A stretch of 64,000 nt of DNA, from assembly GCF_023243115.1 (NCBI RefSeq), contig NZ_CP085081.1:992001-1056000 (forward strand). The letters run 5' to 3'. The stretch comes from Sediminicoccus sp. KRV36. GTDB lineage: Bacteria; Pseudomonadota; Alphaproteobacteria; Acetobacterales; Acetobacteraceae. Positions 1-8,107 of the stretch are shown piece by piece. A program made the position numbers and the translations under genes. Every line of letters begins with the position of its first letter. The stretch's first letter is position 1. The notes beneath the pieces were generated by a model. The model saw only the letters and a list, made by a program, of their open reading frames with translations. It made no database searches and was not told the DNA's origin.

Positions 1-231
1 GCCTGGCGCCTGCTGCCCGAGGGGATGGAGCCCACGGATGGCGAGGACGACCCCGATGATATCGAGACCGAGCAGGGCACGGCCGATCTGGGCGAGGCGC
101 TGGCACAGCAGCTCTCCCTCGCCATTGACCCCTATCCGCGGGCACCTGGCGCCGAGATGCCGGCGGACCTCTCCGATGGTGGCGCGCATGGCCCCTTTGC
201 AAAGCTGTTACGGCTCAAGCCGACGGAGTAG
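1..231 (+). CDS. YceD/DUF177 family protein, C-terminal part
   Basis: The reading frame is open from the window edge to the TAG at 229-231, giving 76 residues of a gene whose start lies outside. The visible part is an acidic linker followed by a tail ending in GPFAKLLRLKPTE, which resembles the C-terminus of YceD/DUF177 proteins. The family acts in large-subunit rRNA accumulation in bacteria and plants. The call rests mainly on position: this gene commonly sits just upstream of rpmF and plsX, as here. About 150 bp separates it from rpmF. The zinc-binding and N-terminal parts cannot be seen. Confidence 0.75.
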   Translation, partial: AWRLLPEGMEPTDGEDDPDDIETEQGTADLGEALAQQLSLAIDPYPRAPGAEMPADLSDGGAHGPFAKLLRLKPTE

Positions 232-387
232 GTTGCGCGGAAGGAAGGATGGGTGCTAATCGCGCTCCCTCCCTGCCGTCGCATGCCCGCTGCGGCCGTT
301 TTCGCTTGGGCGCACCCCGCCCCCCTCTTTGCCTGGGCCACACGGCGCTTGTTCCGGTGGTCCTCTACCCGTTGAAAGGCTGGCTCC

Positions 388-588
388 ATGGCCGTCCCGA
401 AGAAGAAAGTTTCCCCCTCGCGCCGTGGCATGCGCCGCAGCCACATGGCCCTCCCCAAGGAGGTGCATGTCGAGTGCTCCAATTGCGGTGAGCTGAAGCG
501 CCCGCATCACATCTGCCCCTCCTGCGGTCATTATGACGGCCGTGAGGTCGCCGCCGCCGATGCGCTGAAGGGCGTGGTTCGCGGCTGA
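388..588 (+). CDS. rpmF: 50S ribosomal protein bL32
   Basis: This 66-residue basic protein opens with [19 protein letters not shown], the typical bL32 start. It then has two Cys pairs, CSNC and CPSC at roughly residues 31-34 and 44-47, that form the zinc ribbon of the C+ type. It is a structural protein of the large ribosomal subunit near the peptidyl transferase region. Length and sequence match alphaproteobacterial L32. An AAAGG Shine-Dalgarno lies about 8 bases before the ATG. plsX follows after 27 bases, so rpmF, plsX and fabH are probably co-transcribed, which links ribosome synthesis to phospholipid synthesis as in many bacteria. Confidence 0.97.
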   Translation: MAVPKKKVSPSRRGMRRSHMALPKEVHVECSNCGELKRPHHICPSCGHYDGREVAAADALKGVVRG

Positions 589-615
589 GCCGGTGCAGAT
601 CGGGGGGATCCGCAC

Positions 616-1719
616 GTGAATATGGCGGCACCCGCCGAAGGGGGCCTGCGGCGCTTTTCCCTGGCCATTGACGCCATGGGGGGCGACCACGCGCCGGATA
701 TCGTGCTCGATGGCCTGGAACTGGCGGCCGAGCGGCATCCCAAGGCGCAATTCCTGCTGGTGGGTGATGAGGCACGGCTGCGCGAGGGGCTGAAATCCCG
801 TCCGCGCGCCGAAAAGCTTTGCGTCATCCGCCACGCGCCGGATGCCATCCCGGGGGACATGAAGCCGACCGCGGCGCTGCGCCAGGGGCGCAACTCTTCC
901 ATGCGGCTGGCCATTGACGCCGTCGCCAAGGGTGAGGCCGCAGGCGTGGTGTCCGCCGGCAATACGGGGGCGCTGATGGCGCTCGCCAAGATCGTCATCA
1001 AGACCATGCCGGAGATTGGCCGCCCCGCGCTGGCCGCCATCACGCCCTCGGCGCGCGGCGACGTGGTCATGCTCGATCTCGGCGCCAATATTCAGTGCGA
1101 TGCCCGCAACCTGATCGAATTCGCCATCATGGGCGATGCCTTCGCGCGCGCCGTGCTGGGCCTGCCCAGCCCCACCATCGGCCTGCTCAATGTCGGCTCC
1201 GAGGAACTCAAGGGCGATGACCGCGTGCGCCAGGCGGCCGAAGTGCTGCGCGAGGGGCATGCCGGCATCAATTTCCACGGCTTCATCGAAGGCCATGACA
1301 TCGCGGCCGGCACGGTGGATGTGGTGGTGACCGACGGCTTCACCGGCAATGTCGCGCTCAAGACCGGCGAGGGCGCGCTGAAGCTGATGCGCGATCTGCT
1401 GCGCCAGGTCTTCACCTCCTCCATCCCCGCCCGCGCCGGCTATCTGCTGGCCCGCCCGGCACTGGAGCGGCTGCGCGAATGGATGGATCCGCGCCGCTAC
1501 AATGGCGCGATCCTGCTCGGGCTGAACGGCGTCGTGGTGAAATCCCATGGCGGCACGGATGCGACGGGCTTCGCCCATGCCATGGATGTGGCGATGGACA
1601 TGGTGACGCATGGCTTCACGCAGAATATCCGCGAGGGGCTGTCCCGCCTCGCCACGCATGCTGCCCCCTTGGCTTCCCCCGTGGTCGCCCCGCCGGCGGT
1701 CATCGCTCAGCAGGACTGA
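616..1719 (+). CDS. plsX: Phosphate acyltransferase PlsX
   Basis: PlsX makes acyl-phosphate from acyl-ACP and phosphate, the first step of the PlsX/PlsY route to phosphatidic acid; it is a peripheral membrane enzyme. The 367-residue product shows the family signature AIDAMGGDHAP near residues 17-27, the SAGNTGA motif near 115, and the VVVTDGFTGNVALK block near 238-251. The start is taken as GTG at 616 after a G-rich ribosome site; an ATG two codons later (622) is equally possible. It sits between rpmF and fabH, with only 6 bases to the TTG of fabH, the standard order. The length agrees with the family (about 340-350 residues). Confidence 0.96.
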   Translation: MNMAAPAEGGLRRFSLAIDAMGGDHAPDIVLDGLELAAERHPKAQFLLVGDEARLREGLKSRPRAEKLCVIRHAPDAIPGDMKPTAALRQGRNSSMRLAIDAVAKGEAAGVVSAGNTGALMALAKIVIKTMPEIGRPALAAITPSARGDVVMLDLGANIQCDARNLIEFAIMGDAFARAVLGLPSPTIGLLNVGSEELKGDDRVRQAAEVLREGHAGINFHGFIEGHDIAAGTVDVVVTDGFTGNVALKTGEGALKLMRDLLRQVFTSSIPARAGYLLARPALERLREWMDPRRYNGAILLGLNGVVVKSHGGTDATGFAHAMDVAMDMVTHGFTQNIREGLSRLATHAAPLASPVVAPPAVIAQQD

Positions 1720-1725
1720 ACTGCC

Positions 1726-2673
1726 TTGACGCTTCGCTCCGTGATCGCCGGCTGCGGCGGCTATCTTCCCCCCGATATCGTGAGCAATGAGGCGCTGGCC
1801 GCGCGCTACGGGCTGGATACCAGCGATGCCTGGATCCGCGAGCGCAGCGGGATCACGCAGCGCCATCTGGCCGGCCCGGGTGACACCTGCGCCTCGCTCG
1901 GCGCCGAGGCCGCCCGCCGCGCCCTGGCCCATGCCGGCGCCCTGGTGGCGGAGGTGGATGCGATCATCGTCGCCACCGCCACCCCGGACCACGCCTTTCC
2001 TGCCACGGCCGTGCGCATCCAGGCGCTGCTGGGCATGGAGCGCGGCTTCGGCTTCGATATCTCCGCCGCCTGCACGGGCTTCGTCTATGCGCTCTCGGTC
2101 GCGGATGCGATGATCCGTGGCGGCCAGGCGAAGACCATCCTCGTCATCGGCTGCGAGATCTATTCACGCATCCTCGACTGGACCGACCGCGGGACCTGCG
2201 TGCTGTTTGGCGATGGCGCCGGTGCCGTGCTGCTGCGCGCCCAGGAGGGGGAGCGCGGCGTGCTCTCCACCCATCTGCATGCTGATGGCCGGCATGGCGA
2301 TATCCTGCTGGTCGAAGGCACCACGGGCCCGCTGCGCATGGCCGGGCGCGAGGTCTTCAAGCATGCGGTGAACAAGCTCTCCGCCGTGGTGGATGAGGCC
2401 TTGGAGGCCAATGGCATCGCGCGCGAGGATGTGCAGTGGCTGGTGCCGCACCAGGCCAATATCCGCATCATCGAGGCCATGGGCAAGAAGCTCGGCCTGC
2501 CACGGGAGCGCGTGGTGGTGACGGTGGACCGGCACGCCAATACCTCGGCCGCCTCGGTGCCGCTGGCCTTGTCGGAGGCGGTGCATGATGGCCGGATTCA
2601 GCGCGGCGACCTGGTGCTGCTGGAAGCCATTGGCGGTGGCCTGACCTGGGGCGGCGCGCTCATCCGCTTCTGA
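1726..2673 (+). CDS. fabH: 3-oxoacyl-ACP synthase III (KAS III)
   Basis: FabH condenses acetyl-CoA with malonyl-ACP to start fatty-acid synthesis in the cytoplasm. The 315-residue product has the complete Cys-His-Asn triad: C116 in SAACTGF, H242 in VPHQANIR and N272 in HANTSAA, at spacings typical of KAS III. The start is a TTG directly after the plsX stop; no nearby ATG would keep the conserved N-terminus SVIAGCGGYLP. In many alphaproteobacteria ihfA and a merR-type gene follow fabH. Here the next gene is a convergent ABC receptor, so the usual order is broken at 2.7 kb. Confidence 0.96.
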   Translation: MTLRSVIAGCGGYLPPDIVSNEALAARYGLDTSDAWIRERSGITQRHLAGPGDTCASLGAEAARRALAHAGALVAEVDAIIVATATPDHAFPATAVRIQALLGMERGFGFDISAACTGFVYALSVADAMIRGGQAKTILVIGCEIYSRILDWTDRGTCVLFGDGAGAVLLRAQEGERGVLSTHLHADGRHGDILLVEGTTGPLRMAGREVFKHAVNKLSAVVDEALEANGIAREDVQWLVPHQANIRIIEAMGKKLGLPRERVVVTVDRHANTSAASVPLALSEAVHDGRIQRGDLVLLEAIGGGLTWGGALIRF

Positions 2674-2691
2674 GCCGAGTGGCTCGCGGCA

Positions 2692-2754
2692 GGCGGGGCG
2701 CAAATTCCTTCCGCCCATGGGCTGACCAGGCACATGCGCCGGATCAGCCCCGCC
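2692..2754. terminator. Possible hairpin between convergent genes
   Basis: GGCGGGGC at 2692-2699 is exactly complementary to GCCCCGCC at 2747-2754, with an alternative 7-bp pairing (GGGCTGA/TCAGCCC) inside. It lies in the 94-bp gap between the ends of fabH and the convergent ABC receptor gene. There is no T-run, so termination is only inferred from position. Confidence 0.3.
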
Positions 2755-2767
2755 CCCGCATCTGCCC

Positions 2768-4348
2768 TCAGCTCTTGCGGACGTTCCAGAACAGCGGCGC
2801 GCCCTGGACGATGCCGGACACATTCCGCCGATGCGCCGTCGCCAGGAAATACTGGCCGAGCGGGATCATCGGCACATCCTGCATCGCCTGCGCCTGGATG
2901 CGCCGCGCGATGGCCTGCTGCGCCGCAAGATCCGGCGCGTCGAACCAGGCGTTGCGCAGGTTCTCCAGCTCCGGGCTGTCGGGCCAGCCGATCCAGCCAT
3001 TCGTGCCATTGCCGCGCAGCCCCAGATGCCCGGCAGGCGAGGCGAAATCCTGCCCGCCGCCAAAGGTGAAGAAGGCCGACCAGCCGCCCCGCTCCACCGG
3101 CTCGCGCGAGGTGCGGCGGGAGAGCACGGTGCCCCAATCCAGCGCCTGGTAATCGAGGTTGATGCCGATGCGGCGGAAGATATCCGCCCCCACCTCGGAC
3201 ATGGCGCGCAGGAAGGGCAGGTCGGACGGGACGATCAGCACCATCCGCTGCCCGGCATAGCCGGCGGCCGCCAATTCGCGCCGCACGCGATCGAGATCAC
3301 GCGGCGAGGTGAGCGCACCCATGGCCTCATCATTGGCGAGCGGCGTGCCGGGGGTGAAGACGCCCACCTTGTCGCGCCACAAATCCGGGTTGTTGCCGAC
3401 GATGGCCTGCATGAAATCCGGCTGGTTGATGGCGCCCAATATGGCACGCCGAATCGCCGGATTGTTGAAGGGCTGCTGCGTGTGGTTGAAGCGCAGGAAG
3501 CCCACCCAGCCCGAGGTTTCCAGCGTGGAAATCTCGATGTTGCGGTTGCGGCGCAGTGTGGGCAGCAGGTCCGTCACGGCCTGTTCCCACCAATCCACCT
3601 CGCCCGCCTGGAGGGCTGCCGAGGCCGTCGCCGCATCCGGCATCACGATCCATTCGACGCGGTCCAGATTGGCGACCTTGCCGCCGGCCGTGAAGCTCGG
3701 CGCACCCTCGCGCGGGACATAGCCGTCGAAGCGGGAATAGACGGTGCGGGCGCCGGCCACGCGCTCACCGGGCACGAAGCGATAGGGGCCGGAGCCGATG
3801 ATCTCGCTGACCTGCGTCGCCGCATCGGTGCGGGCCAGGCGCTCGGGCATGATGAAGGGGACGGTGACGGTGGTCTTGCCGAGTGCCGCGGGCAGCAGGG
3901 GAAAGGGCTTCTTCAGGCGGAAGCGCAGGCGGCGGTCATCCAGGGCGGTCAGTTCATCCGTGGCGGCAAACAAGGCCTGGCCGAAGGCATCGCGCGAGCC
4001 CCAGCGGCGCAGGCTGGCCACCGCATCGGCGGCGCGCACGGGTTCGCCATCATGGAAGCGCAGATTGGGGCGCAGCGTGATGATCCAGGTGAGGCCGCCA
4101 TCCTCGACCACATGGCCCTCGGCCATCTGCGGCTGCGGGTTGAAGTTGGCATCGGTGCCATAGAGCGTGTCATAGACCAGATAAGCGTGGTTGCGGCTGA
4201 CGAAGGCGGTGGACCAGAGCGGGTCCAGCACGGTCACATCGGCTTGCGGTACGAAGCGCAGCGAGCGCGCGCCCTGGGCGGCGACCATGGAGGGCGCGGC
4301 TAGGGCGAGGGGGGCGGCAAGCAGGGTACGGCGGGGGAGTGTGGTCAT
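2768..4348 (-). CDS. ABC transporter substrate-binding protein, peptide/nickel type (SBP family 5)
   Basis: This 526-residue periplasmic receptor resembles DppA/OppA. It starts MTTLPRRTLLAAPLALAAP followed by an AQ cleavage-type site, a secretion signal that may be of Tat type. Family features are TVLDPLWSTAF near residue 35, the YDTLYGTDANFNPQPQMAEG block and LTWIITLRPNLRFHDGEPV. The ATG at 4348 was chosen because a GGAG site lies 9 bases upstream and the signal peptide starts there; the open frame runs further but has no coding character. No permease or ATPase gene lies next to it, so it is an orphan receptor or depends on distant subunits. The substrate cannot be read from the sequence. 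Confidence 0.88.
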   Translation of the reverse strand: MTTLPRRTLLAAPLALAAPSMVAAQGARSLRFVPQADVTVLDPLWSTAFVSRNHAYLVYDTLYGTDANFNPQPQMAEGHVVEDGGLTWIITLRPNLRFHDGEPVRAADAVASLRRWGSRDAFGQALFAATDELTALDDRRLRFRLKKPFPLLPAALGKTTVTVPFIMPERLARTDAATQVSEIIGSGPYRFVPGERVAGARTVYSRFDGYVPREGAPSFTAGGKVANLDRVEWIVMPDAATASAALQAGEVDWWEQAVTDLLPTLRRNRNIEISTLETSGWVGFLRFNHTQQPFNNPAIRRAILGAINQPDFMQAIVGNNPDLWRDKVGVFTPGTPLANDEAMGALTSPRDLDRVRRELAAAGYAGQRMVLIVPSDLPFLRAMSEVGADIFRRIGINLDYQALDWGTVLSRRTSREPVERGGWSAFFTFGGGQDFASPAGHLGLRGNGTNGWIGWPDSPELENLRNAWFDAPDLAAQQAIARRIQAQAMQDVPMIPLGQYFLATAHRRNVSGIVQGAPLFWNVRKS

Positions 4349-4462
4349 GCAAGGGCTCCGGTAGGGACACCCGCATCCTGGGTAAGCGGCGTGGCGAGCG
4401 CAAGACATCCTTGGGTGGATCATCGCGCGCGCGGCAGGCTTCTGCGCGAGAGAGGAATTTCC

Positions 4463-4491
4463 TTGACGCGGCCTATTGTTCCCTTTATGTT
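4463..4491 (+). promoter_or_regulatory. Sigma-70 type promoter of the 4.5-5.7 kb islet
   Basis: TTGACG at 4463-4468 is followed by exactly 17 bases and TATGTT at 4486-4491. The hexamers match the sigma-70 consensus at 5/6 and 4/6 positions. The stretch is clearly richer in A/T than its surroundings and ends about 18 bases before the ATG at 4510. It would drive the two following genes. Confidence 0.6.
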
Positions 4492-4509
4492 CTAAATATA
4501 CAGGGAGAC

Positions 4510-4947
4510 ATGCCTCGTTTGATCCCGCGTCGGGCCTCTCCTCTGATCCTCGCTGCTTGTGTGCTCTGTGCGGGGCTCCTCGGCCTTCGCGAAGCGCTCC
4601 GCCCGCCAACACGATGGAGCGGGCAAGACGCAGAATTTCGGCTCCGACTTGATGTCGCAGAATCGCAAGGCGCTCGGGTTGTCGCAATCACACTCAACGG
4701 CGAGGAGTTCTCGCCGGAAGCACTGAAGGCCAAGCTCGGGCGGAACAAGACGTTGCGCTTCAGCTACCGCGGTCAGCCCGTCATGCTCATGACGCTTCGG
4801 CTTCGTTTTGAGGCTGGCGATACCTTCGAGGCAGAGCGGATGATCATGCCATTCCTGGACAATGTCTGCGATCTGGACGTCCGGCTTGATGGCCGCGTTC
4901 TGACCCTCTCCGCTTGCCGACTTGCCAGCGATTCTGAATGGGATTGA
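4510..4947 (+). CDS. Hypothetical membrane-anchored or exported protein
   Basis: This 145-residue protein has a basic N-terminus and one hydrophobic segment at about residues 11-27. The rest, about 115 residues, is predicted outside the cytoplasm, rich in alternating polar/hydrophobic stretches and containing one Cys pair (C118 and C134, approximate). LAAC at residues 14-17 resembles a lipobox, but the hydrophobic stretch continues past it, so a membrane anchor is more likely. I recognise no family. The ATG follows a CAGGGAG site and the promoter at 4463. The next gene starts 65 bases downstream on the same strand. Base composition is less GC-rich than in neighbours, which suggests recent acquisition. 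Confidence 0.65.
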   Translation: MPRLIPRRASPLILAACVLCAGLLGLREALRPPTRWSGQDAEFRLRLDVAESQGARVVAITLNGEEFSPEALKAKLGRNKTLRFSYRGQPVMLMTLRLRFEAGDTFEAERMIMPFLDNVCDLDVRLDGRVLTLSACRLASDSEWD

Positions 4948-5012
4948 GGATCAGGCAACTCCTCCTCCCCGTTTCCAATCACACGCCAATACCAGACAAG
5001 GAGAACACCGTC

Positions 5013-5660
5013 ATGTCATCTACGGCAGGACCAGCGAGTGCTGAGCGGTTGATTCGTGAGGTCTATGATTTCGCCCGTGCCGCAACGGCGGCATCGGGCC
5101 TGCCGGGTCGCGATTCCGGACTTGCTGACGCATTTCGGCACATGGTGGGTGCCGCCGAACTGGCGCGTCGTATCGGCGCGCTGCCGGCCTACGCGGCCGT
5201 TGAGGGCAATGAGACGATCAGTTGGTTCATGGAACGCTACAATGCCTTTCTCCAACGTGAGCCGGGCCCAGGGCGCAACGAAGAAGACCGTGCGATGGAC
5301 CGTATCAACAACGCCATCGGCATCCGCATCGGCCTCCGGGCCAGCAATCCGACGGAAGTGCTCAACGCTGCTCGTTTCGAGATTGAGCGTGCCTATGAGC
5401 GCGGCCCCGGTGTTGGAGGCGCCGCGACGTGGCTCCCGACACGAAGCTGGGTGGAGTCCATCCGTCCAGACAGCAACTGGCCACCGCGAAGCTGGCCGGA
5501 AATCGAGGCCGCACCAGATGTGCGAGCCTATCCCGGGCACGCCATCCCATCCATCCACCGCCGCGCGGGCGCGATGGGCGGTGGCCCCGTTCAGGTCCGG
5601 CCGCACAGCCGGGATGGCCATCCCGTTCAGGGCTATTCCCGCGCCGCCCCCGCGCGCTGA
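5013..5660 (+). CDS. DUF6973-like protein of unknown function
   Basis: This 215-residue protein has no signal peptide or membrane segment. Residues about 20-120 hold ADAFRHMVGAAELARRIG, a central GNE, and AMDRINNAIGIRIG. These recall the D-A-[FY]-R-H ... M-D-x-x-N-N-x-x-G pattern of DUF6973 proteins, a domain also seen at the C-terminus of large secreted proteins; this match is from memory and unconfirmed. The C-terminal 70 residues are rich in Pro, Arg and His and look disordered. AAGGAG lies 9 bases before the ATG at 5013, which decides the start. It probably forms an operon with the anchored protein upstream. A secreted effector or enzyme role is possible but not shown. Confidence 0.6.
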   Translation: MSSTAGPASAERLIREVYDFARAATAASGLPGRDSGLADAFRHMVGAAELARRIGALPAYAAVEGNETISWFMERYNAFLQREPGPGRNEEDRAMDRINNAIGIRIGLRASNPTEVLNAARFEIERAYERGPGVGGAATWLPTRSWVESIRPDSNWPPRSWPEIEAAPDVRAYPGHAIPSIHRRAGAMGGGPVQVRPHSRDGHPVQGYSRAAPAR

Positions 5661-5662
5661 TC

Positions 5663-6874
5663 TCACCCGGGCAGAATCAGCGCCCGCGCTGCCACCAGCG
5701 CCGCGATGGCCGCCTCACCGAGCCCCGCCTCCCGCAGCACTTCCCGCCCATGCTCGCCCAGGCGCGGCGTCGGCCCGCGCGGGATTTCGCCATGCGCCGA
5801 GAACCGCACGGGTGCCGCCATCCGCGTCAGCGCGCCCTCGCTCGGGTGATCCTCCGGCTGGAAAAAGCCGCGCGCGTTCAGATGCGGGTCCGCGCGCAGC
5901 GTCGGCAGATCATGCACCGGCGCGCAGGGCAGATCGGCCGCTTCGAGCAGGGCCAGCCATTCCGCCGTGCCGCGCGTGGCGAAGATGCTGGCCAGTTCCG
6001 CATAGAGTTCATCAATATGCCGCAGCCGCGTCGTGTGGTTCTTGAGGCGCGGGTCCTCCGTCATCCGCTCCGGCGTGCCGATGGCGGCGAAGAAGCGCTC
6101 CCATTGCGCCTGGTTGTAGATCATCACGCCGATATAGCCGTCCAGCGTCGCATAGGGCTTGCGGTCGGGGCTGATGAGGCGGGCATAGCCGCCCTGGTCC
6201 GTGGCGGGCTCGAAGCCCAGGCCGCCCAGATGATCGCCCAGCACCATGCTCGCCATCACCTCGAACATCGGCACCTCCACCTCCTGCCCCAGGCCCGTGC
6301 GCCCGCGTTCCAGCAGCGCTGCCAGGATGGCCGAGAGCGCGTGCATGCCCCCCACCCGGTCCGCCAGCGCGATGGGCGCGTAGCGCGGCGCCGCACCCCC
6401 CTGCGCCAAGGCGAGATGCGCCAGCCCGCCAATGCCCTGGATCAGATCGTCATAGGCGGGCTTGTCGGCATAGGGCCCGTCCTGGCCGAAACCGACCAGC
6501 GCGCAGAACACCAGGCGCGGATCGGCCGCGCGCAGCGTCGCGGAATCCAGCCCCAGCCGCGTCAGCGCGCGTGGCCGCACATTGGTGATCACCACATCGC
6601 AGGTGCGGGCCACGGCCAGGGCGGCGTCGCGCGCGGCGGGCTGCTTCAGGTCGAGGCACAAACCGCGCTTGCCGCGATTGAGTGTCAGGAAGATCGCCCC
6701 CATGCCGGGATTGCGCGCGGGCTCCGTGTGGCGCGTCACATCGCCCTCGGGCGCTTCCAGCTTGATGACCTCGGCGCCCATCTCGGCCATCAATTGCGTG
6801 GCATAGGGGCCGAACAGCACCGTCGTCATGTCGAGCACGCGAATGCCCGCGAGTGGTCCGGCGCCCATATCCAT
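5663..6874 (-). CDS. CaiB/BaiF family CoA-transferase (class III)
   Basis: Class III CoA-transferases move CoA between carboxylic acids through an aspartyl-CoA thioester. The 403-residue product starts with the family pattern PLAGIRVLDMTTVLFGPYAT and keeps the catalytic Asp at residue 142 in AYDDLIQGIGG. It also has the adenine-binding region near residues 38-75 and NRGKRGLCLDL. A GGGGAG site lies just before the ATG at 6874; the ATG at 6868 has the better spacing and may be the true start. It diverges from the 2-hydroxyacid dehydrogenase across 149 bp, so the two could share regulation. The CoA donor and acceptor are unknown. Confidence 0.92.
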   Translation of the reverse strand: MDMGAGPLAGIRVLDMTTVLFGPYATQLMAEMGAEVIKLEAPEGDVTRHTEPARNPGMGAIFLTLNRGKRGLCLDLKQPAARDAALAVARTCDVVITNVRPRALTRLGLDSATLRAADPRLVFCALVGFGQDGPYADKPAYDDLIQGIGGLAHLALAQGGAAPRYAPIALADRVGGMHALSAILAALLERGRTGLGQEVEVPMFEVMASMVLGDHLGGLGFEPATDQGGYARLISPDRKPYATLDGYIGVMIYNQAQWERFFAAIGTPERMTEDPRLKNHTTRLRHIDELYAELASIFATRGTAEWLALLEAADLPCAPVHDLPTLRADPHLNARGFFQPEDHPSEGALTRMAAPVRFSAHGEIPRGPTPRLGEHGREVLREAGLGEAAIAALVAARALILPG

Positions 6875-7023
6875 CTCCCCTGTCGGCGGCCGAGGCTAGA
6901 GCATCATCCGCTGAAACGGAATCATGCGCCGCGATCAAGCGGCTTGCACGGCGCCGGGCGCCCCCCCTTTGCAAGTGCCCCACTTCGCGCCAGCCTCCGC
7001 CCAAAGGGAGAGACGCTTCACGC

Positions 7024-8073
7024 ATGAGCAAGTTCCGCATCGGCTATGTCGGCTTCGTGCCGCACCCCAATTTCCTGGAGACCGCGGCGAAGGACCCGGC
7101 ACTGGAAATCGTGCACATCCCGCTGGAAGCCAGCACGGGCGAGGCGGTGCAGGCGCTCTCCTCCTGCCATGGCTACTACGTCATGGCCGCGCGCGATGAA
7201 TTGCCCGTGCCGCTGCATGTCCATGCCGAGCTCCTGGGCAAGCTGCCCAACCTGCTGATGGCCGCGAGCTACGGCGCCGGCTACGACCCCTGCAACCCTG
7301 AGGATTGCACCGCGGCCGGCGTGCTGCTGGTGAACCAGGCCGGCGGCAATGCGGAAGGTGTCGCCGAACACGCCGTCGGCATGATGCTCGCCTGCCTCAA
7401 GCGCATGCCGGAGGCCCAGGCTTCGATGATCGCCGGCACCGCGCGCAACCGCGCCACGCTGCTGGGGCGTGAATTGCGCGGGCGCGTCGTGGGCCTGGTG
7501 GGCTGCGGCAATGTCGGTGCCCGCGTGACCGAAATCGTGAAGGCCGCCTTTGGCTGCCGCGTCATCGTCTGCGACCCCTTCCTGGATGCCGCCACCATCG
7601 CGGCGCGCGGCGCTGAGAAGGTGGATTTCGCGACCCTCCTGGCCGAGGCCGATGTGGTCAGCCTGCATTGCCCGCTGACGCCCGCCACGCGCGGCATGAT
7701 CAATGCCGAAGCCTTCGCCGCGATGAAGAAGGGTGTGGTCTTCGTCACCACCGCGCGCGGCTCCATCCATGACGAGGATGCGCTGCTGGCAGCCCTCAAC
7801 TCCGGGCATGTGGCCAGCGCCGGGCTGGATGTCTGGGAGGTGGAGCCGCCGCCCACGGATCATCCGCTGCTGCATCACCGCGCCGTGATCGCGAGCCAGC
7901 ACACGGCGGGTGTCACGCAGGAAAGCCGGGCCAATATCACGAAGATCGCGGCCCTCGCCTTTTCCGAACTGGCGGCGGGGCGGATGCCGCCGCGCATCGT
8001 CAATCCGGAGGTGAAGGCGCGCTTCGTGGAGCGCTATACGGCGGCGTTCGGCCGGCCGCCGCTGGAGGCTTGA
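7024..8073 (+). CDS. D-isomer-specific 2-hydroxyacid dehydrogenase
   Basis: This NAD(P)-dependent enzyme reduces 2-oxoacids to D-2-hydroxyacids, or the reverse. The 349-residue product has a Rossmann motif GLVGCGNVGARV near residue 158. The catalytic Arg lies in TTARGSIHDED, the Glu in GLDVWEVEPPP and the His in ASQHTAGVT, so the Arg-Glu-His triad is complete. The ATG at 7024 is preceded by GGGAGAG at a slightly long spacing; the upstream open frame is not conserved in character. Its neighbours are CaiB (divergent) and a Bug/benzoylformate decarboxylase pair (convergent), which suggests a hydroxy- or keto-acid substrate. Phosphoglycerate or glyoxylate as substrate cannot be excluded. Confidence 0.9.
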   Translation: MSKFRIGYVGFVPHPNFLETAAKDPALEIVHIPLEASTGEAVQALSSCHGYYVMAARDELPVPLHVHAELLGKLPNLLMAASYGAGYDPCNPEDCTAAGVLLVNQAGGNAEGVAEHAVGMMLACLKRMPEAQASMIAGTARNRATLLGRELRGRVVGLVGCGNVGARVTEIVKAAFGCRVIVCDPFLDAATIAARGAEKVDFATLLAEADVVSLHCPLTPATRGMINAEAFAAMKKGVVFVTTARGSIHDEDALLAALNSGHVASAGLDVWEVEPPPTDHPLLHHRAVIASQHTAGVTQESRANITKIAALAFSELAAGRMPPRIVNPEVKARFVERYTAAFGRPPLEA

Positions 8074-8096
8074 GAGGGCGCTGCCCTCCCAGCCTC
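8065..8096. terminator. Hairpin terminator between convergent genes
   Basis: A two-part stem spans the stop codon of the dehydrogenase gene: GAGGCT pairs with AGCCTC, and inside it GAGGGC (8074-8079) pairs with GCCCTC (8083-8088). A T-run is absent. It lies between the ends of two convergent genes and could stop transcription in both directions. Confidence 0.4.
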
Positions 8097-8107
8097 TCGC
8101 TGCGCCC

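Noticed and set aside
256..1992. 578-codon minus-strand frame over rpmF, plsX and fabH
   Set aside because: Antisense of clear housekeeping genes with no domain of its own.
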